Below, in pieces: positions 16,568 through 24,766 of a stretch of 64,000 bases of DNA. The stretch lies in contig DASXYL010000060.1 of NCBI GenBank assembly GCA_036502575.1, forward strand, positions 42,035 through 106,034, given 5' to 3'. Source of the DNA: DASXRA01 sp036502575. GTDB taxonomy: Bacteria > Actinomycetota > Actinomycetes > Mycobacteriales > Jatrophihabitantaceae. Below the pieces are notes generated by a model. It was not told the origin of the DNA. It searched no databases and saw nothing but the letters and a program-made list of their open reading frames with translations. The position numbers and the translations under genes are program-made. Within the stretch, counting starts at the first letter, position 1. Each line of letters starts with the position of its first letter.

Positions 16568-17833
16568 TCAGGCTGTCGGAGACGGCACCGGCAGCTTGAT
16601 CTTGTAGAGCTCGACCGCGTTGTCCTGCAGCACGCGGGTGATCGTCTCAGCATCGAGCCCGGAGAGGACCCGGACGAAGTGTTCCTTCGGGTTCGGGTAC
16701 AGGCAGGTGGGGTGCGGGATGTCCGTCTCCACGAGAACGTTGCGCGCTCCGACGACATCGATCATGCGCTCAGGAGCGCTCGTCTCGAACCAGAACATGA
16801 CGTAGATGTGCTCGCGGAAGTACTCCGATGGGCGCTTCTTCGCCATCCCTAGCTCTTCCGGGTCGGTGATCATCTCGTCGTACTGGAACTCGAGTGCTTC
16901 CAGCATGAACGGGATCCAGCCGATGCCGCTCTCGGCCGAGACGACCTTCAGCCTGGGGAAGCGGTCGAACAGGTCGCTCATGCAGAGGTTGACGATGATG
17001 CGCAGGTTGCTCATGTACATCTGTGTCGAGAACGCGGCTAGGCGACGCTGGTGGCCGAACTGGCCCCAGGTCGGGCTCACCGCCGAACCGGAGAGCCGCT
17101 GCGTCGAACGCGGCTGGTTGCGCGCGTTGCGGATCGCCTCGATCTCCTCCTTGCGGGACCCGGCGCCGATGTGGAAGTTTGCGACGAGCTCGCGGTCGTT
17201 GAGCAACTGCCACATCGGGGTCCAGTAGTCCTCCCACAGTTCCGGGAGACCGATCATCTCGGGCTTGTCGGACATGGTGAATCCGGTCATGCCCTTCTCA
17301 GAGAGTCGAGTGATCTCAGCGACCGTGAGGTCGATGTCCCAGACCGGGAGCATGCCCTGCGGCAGCAGGCGTCCATTCGACTCGGTTTGGACGTCGATGA
17401 GGAAGTCGTTGTAGAGCTGCAGCACCACGGTGCGCAGCTCGATGTCCTCGATCGCGAAGATGTGGTTTGACGCGAACCCGATGCCGTTGGGGTACAGGAC
17501 CTGCGCCCAGATACCCTCCTCGTCCAGCAGCGCTAGGCGCTCTTTGACGGCAAAGGCCGACTTGTCGATCAGTTCGTAGGGCTGGACGACGTGGGTACCG
17601 ACGACCTTGCGGGCGTGCCCATCCGGACCAATCTGGATCGTGTTGCCGCCGATGCTGGCCCACAGCTCACCCTCGATGTACCACGCTGAAATGCCGTCGA
17701 CTGTGCGAAGGATCGGCATCCGATTGACGAGGTGATCGGGTGCGCGCGAGGTCCACAGCTCGGCGGGTTCGGTGAAGTGAGCGTCGCAATCGATGATCAG
17801 AACGCGATCGAGTGCGTCGTTGGTCAGGGTCAT
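16568..17833 (-). CDS. Amidohydrolase_2 (ACMSD-like) family hydrolase/decarboxylase
   Basis: 421 aa metal-dependent TIM barrel. The first metal motif is DCDAHFTEP (Asp15, Asp17, His19), the DxDxH form usual in actinobacterial members; then FHIGAG, SAESGIGWIPFMLEALEF and VETDIPHPTCLYPN with later metal ligands. Members decarboxylate or hydrolyse ring-cleavage products and lactones. The ATG at 17833 has AGGAGG just upstream. The gene starts opposite the GntR gene's downstream side, after a spacer with two copies of the AT-rich element. Confidence 0.85.
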   Translation of the reverse strand: MTLTNDALDRVLIIDCDAHFTEPAELWTSRAPDHLVNRMPILRTVDGISAWYIEGELWASIGGNTIQIGPDGHARKVVGTHVVQPYELIDKSAFAVKERLALLDEEGIWAQVLYPNGIGFASNHIFAIEDIELRTVVLQLYNDFLIDVQTESNGRLLPQGMLPVWDIDLTVAEITRLSEKGMTGFTMSDKPEMIGLPELWEDYWTPMWQLLNDRELVANFHIGAGSRKEEIEAIRNARNQPRSTQRLSGSAVSPTWGQFGHQRRLAAFSTQMYMSNLRIIVNLCMSDLFDRFPRLKVVSAESGIGWIPFMLEALEFQYDEMITDPEELGMAKKRPSEYFREHIYVMFWFETSAPERMIDVVGARNVLVETDIPHPTCLYPNPKEHFVRVLSGLDAETITRVLQDNAVELYKIKLPVPSPTA

Positions 17834-17847
17834 CCAGGCCTCCTAGC

Positions 17848-17892
17848 GATACGCATTGTGCTTATTCAAGCGGATTATGCGCATGAATACAA
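17848..17892. promoter_or_regulatory. Two AT-rich elements upstream of amidohydrolase
   Basis: CGATACGCATTGTGCTTATT (17848-17867) and GGATTATGCGCATGAATAC (17872-17890) are tandem variants of the recurrent TATAYGCAT/TTATGCGCAT motif in the 82-bp gap. Confidence 0.45.
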
Positions 17893-17915
17893 GAAGGAAG
17901 GCCTAAGAGTTCCAA

Positions 17916-18674
17916 CTAACTCCAGTCGACAACATCGTCCATCCGTGCCGGATAGCGCACCTCGCAGTACTCGCGGTAGTGCTGCATGTGCTCGCGCATC
18001 AGCCGTTCGGCACGCTTCGCCTCGTGCTTTTCGATGGCCCGAGTGATCTGCTCGTGCTGCTCGAAGACGAGCGGACGGTCCTCCGCCGCGAACAGCACGC
18101 TGGTCACCCGGACCGACCAGATGCTCTGGATTGAGTTGGCGGCCAGCGCAAGCACAGGATTACCTGATGCCGAGCAGACGGTGGCATGGAAACCGGACGT
18201 GACTGAGGCGTAGCCCGAGTCGTCCGGTAGCGGGTTCTGGCTCGCCTCCATGGCGGCGCGTACTAGCTTGCCGGCCACGTCACCTGGCTGCTCGGCTGCC
18301 CTGCGGGCCAGCATCGACTCGTACTCCAAACGTGCTTCGAGCAGTTCACGGTAGGTCGCCCCGATGGACTGCAGGTGCAGTGTCGACATCTGGCCGAAGT
18401 TGGCCGGGTCATGCCCGGCGACGATCGGCCCGCCGCCCGGGCCGGTCTTGATCGTGACCAAGCCGTTGACCTCGAGGATGCGCAGTGCCTCCCGAAGCGA
18501 CCCGCGACCGATGTCGAAGCGCTCCAACATGGCGCTCTCCGACGGCAACATCGAGCCAGGCTCAAGCCCTTGCCGCTTGATGTCGCGGAGGATCTGCCGG
18601 GCGACGGTCTCCGCGATCTTCTCGGTACGACGGCCGCCGAGTTGGCGTCGGTTCTTCACTGCGGGCTGTGCCAT
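17916..18674 (-). CDS. GntR-family transcriptional regulator, FCD (FadR-like) subfamily
   Basis: 252 aa. N-terminal winged helix (residues about 18-85: ETVARQILRDIKRQGLEPGSMLPSESAMLERFDIGRGSLREALRILEVNGLV) with the PSE/REAL motifs of GntR proteins, then an all-helical FCD ligand domain with His residues in FHATVCSASGNPVL and EQHEQI that normally hold a metal and carboxylate effector. Stands alone and is the only complete specific regulator within 1-31 kb, so it is the likely controller of the surrounding catabolic genes, probably as an acid- or acyl-CoA-responsive repressor (inference). Confidence 0.9.
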   Translation of the reverse strand: MAQPAVKNRRQLGGRRTEKIAETVARQILRDIKRQGLEPGSMLPSESAMLERFDIGRGSLREALRILEVNGLVTIKTGPGGGPIVAGHDPANFGQMSTLHLQSIGATYRELLEARLEYESMLARRAAEQPGDVAGKLVRAAMEASQNPLPDDSGYASVTSGFHATVCSASGNPVLALAANSIQSIWSVRVTSVLFAAEDRPLVFEQHEQITRAIEKHEAKRAERLMREHMQHYREYCEVRYPARMDDVVDWS

Positions 18675-18815
18675 GGTCTCTCCTCGTAGGCCGTACGTAG
18701 TTACTGCGATTGGTGAACAGGGACCCTACCTGTCGGCGATGAAATGCGCGGCAAGGTTGACCTACCGGATTAGACCGTATAGTAATCAGGAATCCTTTAG
18801 GTTGGGGGAGGCGCG

Positions 18816-19616
18816 ATGCCGCAGCAGTCTGTGCCAGACGACTCATGGTTCGACGGCAAGGTCGCCATCGTCACTGGCGCGTCGCGGGGGATCGGCCGGG
18901 CAATTGCCGACCGCATTGCCGAGCGTGGCTGTGCGGTCCTGCTGAACGGCCGTGATCCGGAGACGCTGGATCTGGCGGTCACCGAACTCGGCGAGCGGGT
19001 GGCCGGGCTGCGCGGCAGCATCAACGATCCGGAGCTGCCGCAGCGACTGGTGGACGCTGCGATCGAGCACTTCGGCCGGGTCGACTTCATCGTGAACAAC
19101 GCGGCTGCCACCGCTTGGTACGGCCCGCTGCTCGACGTCGACCGGGACGCCTTCGTCAAGACGCTGGTCGCTAACACGTGGCCGGCACTGGCTCTGGTGC
19201 AGAGCGCGGTTCGGGCGGGCATGGGTGTCGGGGCTGCCGTTGTCAACATCTCGACCACCGGCGCGCAGCGAGTGCACTCGACGACCGGGCCGTACACGGC
19301 GAGCAAGGCTGCGCTGGAGAACCTCACAGCCACGCTGGCCCGGGAGCTCGGGCCGCGCGGCATCACGGTCAACGCCGTCGCACCGGGCTTGGTGCAGACG
19401 GAACTGGCTCGAGTGCTCTGGGAAGGCGATCGCCAGGAGCCGGAAATCAAGCTGGTGCCGATGCAGCGGCTTGGCCAGCCGGCAGACATTGCAGCAGCGG
19501 TTGAGTTCCTGCTCGGCCCGGGCGCGCGCTGGCTGAACGGCTCGGTTATCCGCGTCGACGGCGGGCGTTTCCACGTTGGCGGAGAATCGGCCGACTTGAT
19601 CGGTGTCTATTCGTGA
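18816..19616 (+). CDS. SDR family oxidoreductase
   Basis: 266 aa. TGASRGIG at 20-27, NNAA at 94-97, Ser146, Tyr160 and Lys164 (YTASK). The Asn-Gly-Arg after the second strand (LLNGRD) suggests NADP(H). GGGGGAGG precedes ATG 18816. GTATAGTAATCAGG just upstream (18777-18790) is AT-rich and may be the promoter. The stop overlaps the GTG of the phosphotransferase-like gene: a four-gene operon (SDR, APH, LLM, CoA-transferase) begins here. Confidence 0.9.
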   Translation: MPQQSVPDDSWFDGKVAIVTGASRGIGRAIADRIAERGCAVLLNGRDPETLDLAVTELGERVAGLRGSINDPELPQRLVDAAIEHFGRVDFIVNNAAATAWYGPLLDVDRDAFVKTLVANTWPALALVQSAVRAGMGVGAAVVNISTTGAQRVHSTTGPYTASKAALENLTATLARELGPRGITVNAVAPGLVQTELARVLWEGDRQEPEIKLVPMQRLGQPADIAAAVEFLLGPGARWLNGSVIRVDGGRFHVGGESADLIGVYS

Positions 19617-20599
19617 GCGGGCTGCAGGCGGCGGTGGAGGCGGCGCTCAAGCCGCGCTGGCCCGACGTGTCGGTCCGCTCGCTCGCTCCGCTGGAAGGTG
19701 GACGCTCCGGCGTCACGTTGCTGGCGGAGTTGACGGGCGCGTCCGAGAGCTCGGTCGTGATCAAGGCCGCGCCGGAGGGGCGGGCACCCGTCGGTCGGCA
19801 CGACGTGCTTCGTCAGGCTCGGGCTCTCGACGCCGTCGCGGGAATCGACGGGGTCGTGGTGCCGACCGTGCTCGCCACCGGCGCCGCGCCGACGGATTTC
19901 GTGGTGATGACCCGCGCGAGCGGCGAGGCCGTCGAGCCGGTGCTCGATGCCGCGGAGGTTCAACTCCCCGCGCAGCTCGTCACGGCCCGTGCCACCGCCG
20001 CAGCTCGCATGCTCGCCGCTCTGCACTATGCGGCAGTGCCGGACCAGGGAGACGGCAGCGCGGAGCCGGTTGCCGATCTGTCCTCAGAAGTGCGGCGCTG
20101 GCTGGCCACCGCCGAGGCAGCTGATCCGGAGATCCTCGTCGGCGGTGTCCACCTCGCTCGACTCCTTGAGAAGGCACTGCCGAACGACGGTGTCCCTCCC
20201 GTTCTGGTGCACGGCGACTACCGGCTCGGCAATGTCGTCTTCAACCGGGAACGGGCAACGGGCCTGATCGACTGGGAGATCTGGGGTCGCACGCATCCCG
20301 GCGTCGACCTGGGCTGGTTCCTGGTCTTCTGCGACGCGAGCCTCTTCCCCGGGATCGGCGCTCCGGTGGAGGGCCTGCCGACCGCAGACGAGCTGCTGGA
20401 GCTGTACTGGGGCGCAGGTGGCAGTCGATTCGAGGACGTGGCGTGGTTCGAGGCGTTCGGCCGCTTCAAGATGGCGGCGATCATGGCGCACAACCTGCGC
20501 CGGCATCGCGAAGGACGGCACGTCGACCCGTTCCAGGAAAAGTTGCCGCCGACGATCCGGCAGCTCGTCCAAACCGGCATCGCCAAACTGGAGGCATGA
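19613..20599 (+). CDS. Phosphotransferase (APH) family protein, ACAD10/11 N-domain-like
   Basis: 328 aa aminoglycoside-phosphotransferase-like kinase. HGDYRLGN at 200-207 supplies the catalytic Asp202 and Asn207; IDWE with Asp220 is the metal-binding site. Proteins of this type are fused to acyl-CoA dehydrogenase in ACAD10/11, where they phosphorylate 4-hydroxyacyl-CoA so that phosphate can be eliminated. The fat- and CoA-rich neighbourhood supports that role over antibiotic resistance. GTG start overlaps the SDR stop. Confidence 0.85.
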   Translation: MSGLQAAVEAALKPRWPDVSVRSLAPLEGGRSGVTLLAELTGASESSVVIKAAPEGRAPVGRHDVLRQARALDAVAGIDGVVVPTVLATGAAPTDFVVMTRASGEAVEPVLDAAEVQLPAQLVTARATAAARMLAALHYAAVPDQGDGSAEPVADLSSEVRRWLATAEAADPEILVGGVHLARLLEKALPNDGVPPVLVHGDYRLGNVVFNRERATGLIDWEIWGRTHPGVDLGWFLVFCDASLFPGIGAPVEGLPTADELLELYWGAGGSRFEDVAWFEAFGRFKMAAIMAHNLRRHREGRHVDPFQEKLPPTIRQLVQTGIAKLEA

Positions 20600-20600
20600 C

Positions 20601-21551
20601 ATGACCCACCCACCGTTCTCGCGCGGGGCATTCGCCGTCTGCTTGGCGCCGGTCGGGGACGGCGGATCGGAGGTCATGCGACGGCTCGAGGACGAGGCGA
20701 GGCGGGCCGAGGCTGCGGGCTTCGACGGTGTCACGCTCAGCGAACATCACGCCGGCTTCGCGAGGTACCTGCCGACGCCGCTCGTCGTCACCGCGCACTT
20801 GCTGGCGGTGCTGGAGTCCGCGTGGGCGGTGGCGTGCCCGACGCTCCTGCCGCTGCGCCGCCCGGTCGTGGTGGCAGAGGACCTGGCCTGGCTCAATGCC
20901 GCCTATCCGGGACGGGTCGGGGCTGGCTTCGCTGCGGGATACCAGCGGCAGGACTTCGACGTCGTCGGCGCGGACTTCGACACTCGCAGGCCCACGTTCT
21001 GGAGCGCGCTCAGGGACCTGGTGAAGGCGCTCGGCATGGCTGAGGACGTCTCGCCGATCAAGGCTGACCCGGCTATTGCAGACCTCGGCGTAGCGGGATT
21101 GCCGTTGCTCGCCGGCGTGAGCGGACCGCGTGGCGTCGAGCGCGCAGCCAAGCTTTGTGTTGGTGTGCTTCTGACGAGCCTGCGTGCACCGATCGAGGCG
21201 GCGGAGCTCGCCACCGCCTACCGCGAGGCCGGCGGCCAGCAACCGGTGGTGCTGATCCGCCGCGTCTACGTCGGATCAGACCCAGTTGGCTTCGGCGCGA
21301 GCGAATCCTCGTGGAACAGCCGCGCCGAGGGTGCGAGTTGGCTCTCCGCGGCCGACGGAGCACTGCTCAGTGGGTCGCCCGACGTGATCGCGGCGGGGCT
21401 CATCGAAGCCGCGCAGGTCTCCGGCTGCGATGCCCTGCATCTGCACCTCGATGCCTACCACGGTCGTGACTCAGAGATCCCAGACCAACTCGCGATGCTG
21501 GGCCGTGAGGTTCTTCCGGTCGTTCGAGGTGCGCTGGGATGGACGCAGTGA
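20601..21551 (+). CDS. LLM-class flavin-dependent oxidoreductase
   Basis: 316 aa luciferase-like protein: GFDGVTLSEHHAGFARYLPTPLVV near residue 37, PTLLPLRRPVVVAEDLAWLNAAYPGRVGAGFAAGYQ, and a LPLLAGVSGPRGVERAA phosphate-binding loop. The EHH motif resembles FMN-dependent alkanal monooxygenase-like members more than F420 enzymes. ATG 20601 follows the APH stop by 1 nt; the end overlaps the CoA-transferase start by 13 bp. Confidence 0.8.
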   Translation: MTHPPFSRGAFAVCLAPVGDGGSEVMRRLEDEARRAEAAGFDGVTLSEHHAGFARYLPTPLVVTAHLLAVLESAWAVACPTLLPLRRPVVVAEDLAWLNAAYPGRVGAGFAAGYQRQDFDVVGADFDTRRPTFWSALRDLVKALGMAEDVSPIKADPAIADLGVAGLPLLAGVSGPRGVERAAKLCVGVLLTSLRAPIEAAELATAYREAGGQQPVVLIRRVYVGSDPVGFGASESSWNSRAEGASWLSAADGALLSGSPDVIAAGLIEAAQVSGCDALHLHLDAYHGRDSEIPDQLAMLGREVLPVVRGALGWTQ

Positions 21552-22744
21552 CCGGTCGCCGTGGCCCGTTGACCGGCATCAAGATCGTCGAGTTCGCCCA
21601 CCTGCTTGCCGGGCCGATGGCGGGCACGCTGCTGGCCGATCTCGGTGCCGAGGTCGTCCATATCGAGGACCCGCTGCACGGTGACGCTGCCCGTCGGCAC
21701 GGTCCGGACAAGGACGGCACCAAGCTGTGGTGGAAGGTCAGTGGCCGCAACAAGCGGTCCGTGACGGTGGACCTGAGGTCAGAAGAGGGTCGACGGATCG
21801 CCGCGGAGCTCGTCGCCTGGGCGGACGTCGTCGTGACGAACATGCGCGCCACCACGCTGCGCACCTGGCGGCTGGACTGGGAGAGCCTGCACGCGCTGCA
21901 CCCACAATTGATCATGCTGCACGTCAGTGGGAACGGCATTGTCACCTCGCGGGCTAACGAACCGGGCTTCGGCAAGGTAGGGGAGGCGCGCAGCGGCGTC
22001 GTCGCCCTCACCGGCTTTGCCGACGGCCCGCCGGTGCATGCCGGCTTCAGCCATGCCGACACGCTCACTGGCTTGATGGGGGCATACTCCATCTGCGCGG
22101 CCTTGGTGGGGCGGATGTCGCCAGGCTTTCGTGGCGAGTTCATCGATCTCTCGCTGGACGAGACGCTCTTCCGGCTCATCGACTGGCAGGTGATCGTCGC
22201 CGACCAGCTGGGCTACTCGCCAGGGCGATCCGGTAACCAGCTGGCCATCGCCAAGGGCGTCCTCGTCAACACCTACGCCACCGCCGACGGGCGCTGGCTG
22301 ACGGTCACGTCCGGCACTCTGCGTTCGGTGATCAACGTCGCCAACCTGCTAGGAGAGGACCCGGACGACTACGCGACCCCCGCGCAGCAAGCTGAGCGCG
22401 TGCCCAAGCTGGACGCGCTCCTCTCCCAGTGGATCGGCGAGCGCACTCTGGTCGATGCCCTCAAGGCCATGCAGGAGTGCGAAGTCGTGGCCGCAGCGGT
22501 GCTGACCGGTACCGACATCCTCGACGATCCGATGTATCTCGAACGCGGCAATGTCGTCGAGGTCGACGACACGGATCTCGGCCCGGTACGCATGCAGGGC
22601 GTCATACCTCGGCTTACCGAGCAACCGGGCACAGTGTGGCGTCCTGGTGCCGCGCTCGGCGCAGATACCGACCTGGTGCTTGGCGCTTACCTCGGTCACT
22701 CAGCGGACGAGATCGGGGAATGGCGCGCGGCGGGGGTCATCTGA
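21539..22744 (+). CDS. Family III CoA-transferase
   Basis: 401 aa, close paralogue of the enzyme at 14378-15571. GIKIVEFAHLLAGPMAGTLLADLGAEVVHIEDP, SGRNKRSVTVDL, and GFSHADTLTGLMG with Asp174 as catalytic candidate. Starts within the end of the LLM gene (13-bp overlap). Two such close paralogues in one cluster suggest two related acids, or two stages of one pathway, are activated. Confidence 0.92.
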   Translation: MDAVTGRRGPLTGIKIVEFAHLLAGPMAGTLLADLGAEVVHIEDPLHGDAARRHGPDKDGTKLWWKVSGRNKRSVTVDLRSEEGRRIAAELVAWADVVVTNMRATTLRTWRLDWESLHALHPQLIMLHVSGNGIVTSRANEPGFGKVGEARSGVVALTGFADGPPVHAGFSHADTLTGLMGAYSICAALVGRMSPGFRGEFIDLSLDETLFRLIDWQVIVADQLGYSPGRSGNQLAIAKGVLVNTYATADGRWLTVTSGTLRSVINVANLLGEDPDDYATPAQQAERVPKLDALLSQWIGERTLVDALKAMQECEVVAAAVLTGTDILDDPMYLERGNVVEVDDTDLGPVRMQGVIPRLTEQPGTVWRPGAALGADTDLVLGAYLGHSADEIGEWRAAGVI

Positions 22745-22747
22745 CCC

Positions 22748-23461
22748 TCAATGCCGCGGCGGCATGGGCACCGCGGCACTCAGGCCTCCGTCGACGACGA
22801 TTTCGGTGCCGGTGACGTAGGAGCTGCCATCGCCGAGCAGGAACGAGATCGCAGCGCATACCTCGTCCGGTGTCGCCTTTCGACCGAGCGGAAAGCCCCG
22901 TACGAACGCCGTCCGTTCAGGATCGTCGTCGTCTGTCGACATGCCAGTCGCGACGATGCCCGGCAGGACCGCGTTGACGCGAATGCCGTGTGGGCCAAGC
23001 GAGATTGCTGCGACCTTCGTCATGCCTCGGATGGCCCACTTGGTCGCGCAGTACGCGAGCAGATCACCGGCACCTCCGAGTGCGGCAACCGACGAGATGT
23101 TGACGATCGAGCCGCCTTCGCCCATGACCGCTCCAGCGGTGCGCATACCGAGGTAGCAACCGCGCATGTTCACGGCGGTCGTCTCGTCGAAGACCTCCGG
23201 CGACAAGGTGAGGACGTCGGCGCGGCCTAGTACGCCTGCGTTGTTGACGAGGCCGTCCAGACGACCGAAGCGACTGATGATCTCCTCGGTCACCGCCTGC
23301 CAGGACTGTTCGTCACGCACGTCAAGCGGGAGATCGAGGACTCCGGTGAGGTTTCCTGGACGGAGGTCACCCGAGACGACGGCCCAACCCTGGGCAAGCA
23401 AGTAGTTGCCGAGCGCCGCACCGATTCCGCCGGCCCCGCCGGTGACAAGGACGACCTTCAT
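22748..23461 (-). CDS. SDR family oxidoreductase
   Basis: 237 aa. TGGAGGIG at 7-14, NNAG at 73-76, Ser123/124, Tyr137 and Lys141. Asp32 after the second strand fits NAD(H). ATG 23461 overlaps the P450 stop by 4 bp; the in-frame extension to 23560 has no SDR-like content and is rejected. It probably oxidises the alcohol made by the upstream P450 (inference from order). Confidence 0.9.
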   Translation of the reverse strand: MKVVLVTGGAGGIGAALGNYLLAQGWAVVSGDLRPGNLTGVLDLPLDVRDEQSWQAVTEEIISRFGRLDGLVNNAGVLGRADVLTLSPEVFDETTAVNMRGCYLGMRTAGAVMGEGGSIVNISSVAALGGAGDLLAYCATKWAIRGMTKVAAISLGPHGIRVNAVLPGIVATGMSTDDDDPERTAFVRGFPLGRKATPDEVCAAISFLLGDGSSYVTGTEIVVDGGLSAAVPMPPRH

Positions 23462-24717
23462 CCCCGCCTCGTGAACACAAGGTCGAGTCCGCTGAGTCCA
23501 CGCAGTTGCATCGACAGTCCGCGTCGGACTGGCGCCGTCGATTGCGGGTCGAGCTGCCACTCTTCAGTGCGCGCTAACAGGCGCTCGAAGGCAATCCGTG
23601 CCTCGCTACGCGCCAGCGCTGCACCTATGCAGAAGTGAGCGCCCTTCCCGAACGCGAGATGTGGTTTGGCGCTCGTCCGCCGCGGATCGAACTGCGCTGC
23701 GTCCTCGAAGTACTGCTCGTCGTGGTTCGCCGAGGCGTAGACGACGTAGACGATGTCGCCGGCGCGGATGTCCGTTGCCCCGATGCGCACGTCGACGACA
23801 GCGCGCCGCGGCAACATCTGGATCGGAGCGTCGACGCGCAGCATCTCTTCGATGACCGCATCGAGACGTTCGCCGTCCGCTCGTATGTCGGCCATGAGTG
23901 AGGGGTCCTGCACCAGCGCCAGCATCACGTTGGCGGTCAACGAGGTAGTCGTCTCATTTCCCGCAACCAGCAGTTGACGGATGATCCCGATCGACTCGTT
24001 GAGGCTCAGTGGTTCGCCGACGCGATCTCCGTCGTCGAAGCGGGCCTGGACCAGATCGGTGAGCAGGTCGTCCTGCGGATCGGCACGGCGTTGTTCGCAG
24101 CGTGCGGCCATGTAGTGCTGCATGTCGACCAGTGAGCGTGCGGCGTCGAGCAGTTCGTCGTGGCTGAGCGGGCCGGACCGGGGAGCCACGATGTCGTCAC
24201 TCCACTGCTTGAAGAGTGCCAGGTCGCAGCGGTCGACGCCGAGAGCATCAGCGATGACCGTCAGCGGCAGGCCGACCGCGAACTGCCCGATCAGCTCGAC
24301 GTGGCCGTCGTCCACCCACCGGTCAATGAGCTCGTCGGCGATCACGGCAATCTGGGCGTCGAGTTGCCGGACCCGACCGGGCAGGAATGCCTTCTTCGCG
24401 AGCGTGCGGTACCGCCCATGGTTCGGCGGGTCGGCTGCCAGCAGTGTCGGAATCTCGGGGTAACCGCCGGCAAGCACGGCCTGCAACTCCGCGTCGGGGG
24501 AAGGCGGGACGTGGCCGGAGAACCGGCCTGTATCGAGCAGCACATGCACGACATCGTCGTACCTGGTGACGAGCCAGTATCCCTGCAGCGTGCGGAACAC
24601 CGGACACTGCGACCGCAGCCGCTCGTAGCTCGGGTAGGGGCACTCGAGCACCGCAGGCTGTTGGAAGTCCAGCTCTTCCAACCTCGTCATCTGAGGCCCG
24701 CTCTGATGATCCGTCAT
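23458..24717 (-). CDS. Cytochrome P450
   Basis: 419 aa. I-helix AGNETT, ExxR in EEMLR, heme loop FGKGAHFCIG with Cys363. Similar in length to the P450 at 2342 but clearly a different family. ATG 24717 is used; ATG 24690 is a weaker alternative and longer in-frame extensions run across the promoter. First gene of a P450-SDR operon divergent from an acyl-CoA dehydrogenase. It likely shares the ferredoxin at 2050. Confidence 0.93.
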   Translation of the reverse strand: MTDHQSGPQMTRLEELDFQQPAVLECPYPSYERLRSQCPVFRTLQGYWLVTRYDDVVHVLLDTGRFSGHVPPSPDAELQAVLAGGYPEIPTLLAADPPNHGRYRTLAKKAFLPGRVRQLDAQIAVIADELIDRWVDDGHVELIGQFAVGLPLTVIADALGVDRCDLALFKQWSDDIVAPRSGPLSHDELLDAARSLVDMQHYMAARCEQRRADPQDDLLTDLVQARFDDGDRVGEPLSLNESIGIIRQLLVAGNETTTSLTANVMLALVQDPSLMADIRADGERLDAVIEEMLRVDAPIQMLPRRAVVDVRIGATDIRAGDIVYVVYASANHDEQYFEDAAQFDPRRTSAKPHLAFGKGAHFCIGAALARSEARIAFERLLARTEEWQLDPQSTAPVRRGLSMQLRGLSGLDLVFTRRG

Positions 24718-24730
24718 TGCATTGACCTGC

Positions 24731-24753
24731 ACATTTATACGCACTAATATCAG
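24731..24753. promoter_or_regulatory. TTATACGCAC element between P450 and ACAD genes
   Basis: ATTTATACGCACTAATATC lies in the 49-bp divergent gap and aligns with the elements at 1031 and 5291 (TATAYGCAY, then a T/A-rich half ending CAG). Confidence 0.5.
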
Positions 24754-24766
24754 AATAGTGCCAACG

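Noticed and set aside
16568..17833. Unusual metal site in the amidohydrolase (DxDxH instead of HxH)
   Set aside because: This form is common in actinobacterial Amidohydrolase_2 proteins, so it is not a novelty.
19613..20599. Aminoglycoside resistance phosphotransferase
   Set aside because: The kinase is translationally coupled to SDR and acyl-CoA genes and resembles the ACAD10/11 N-terminal domain context.
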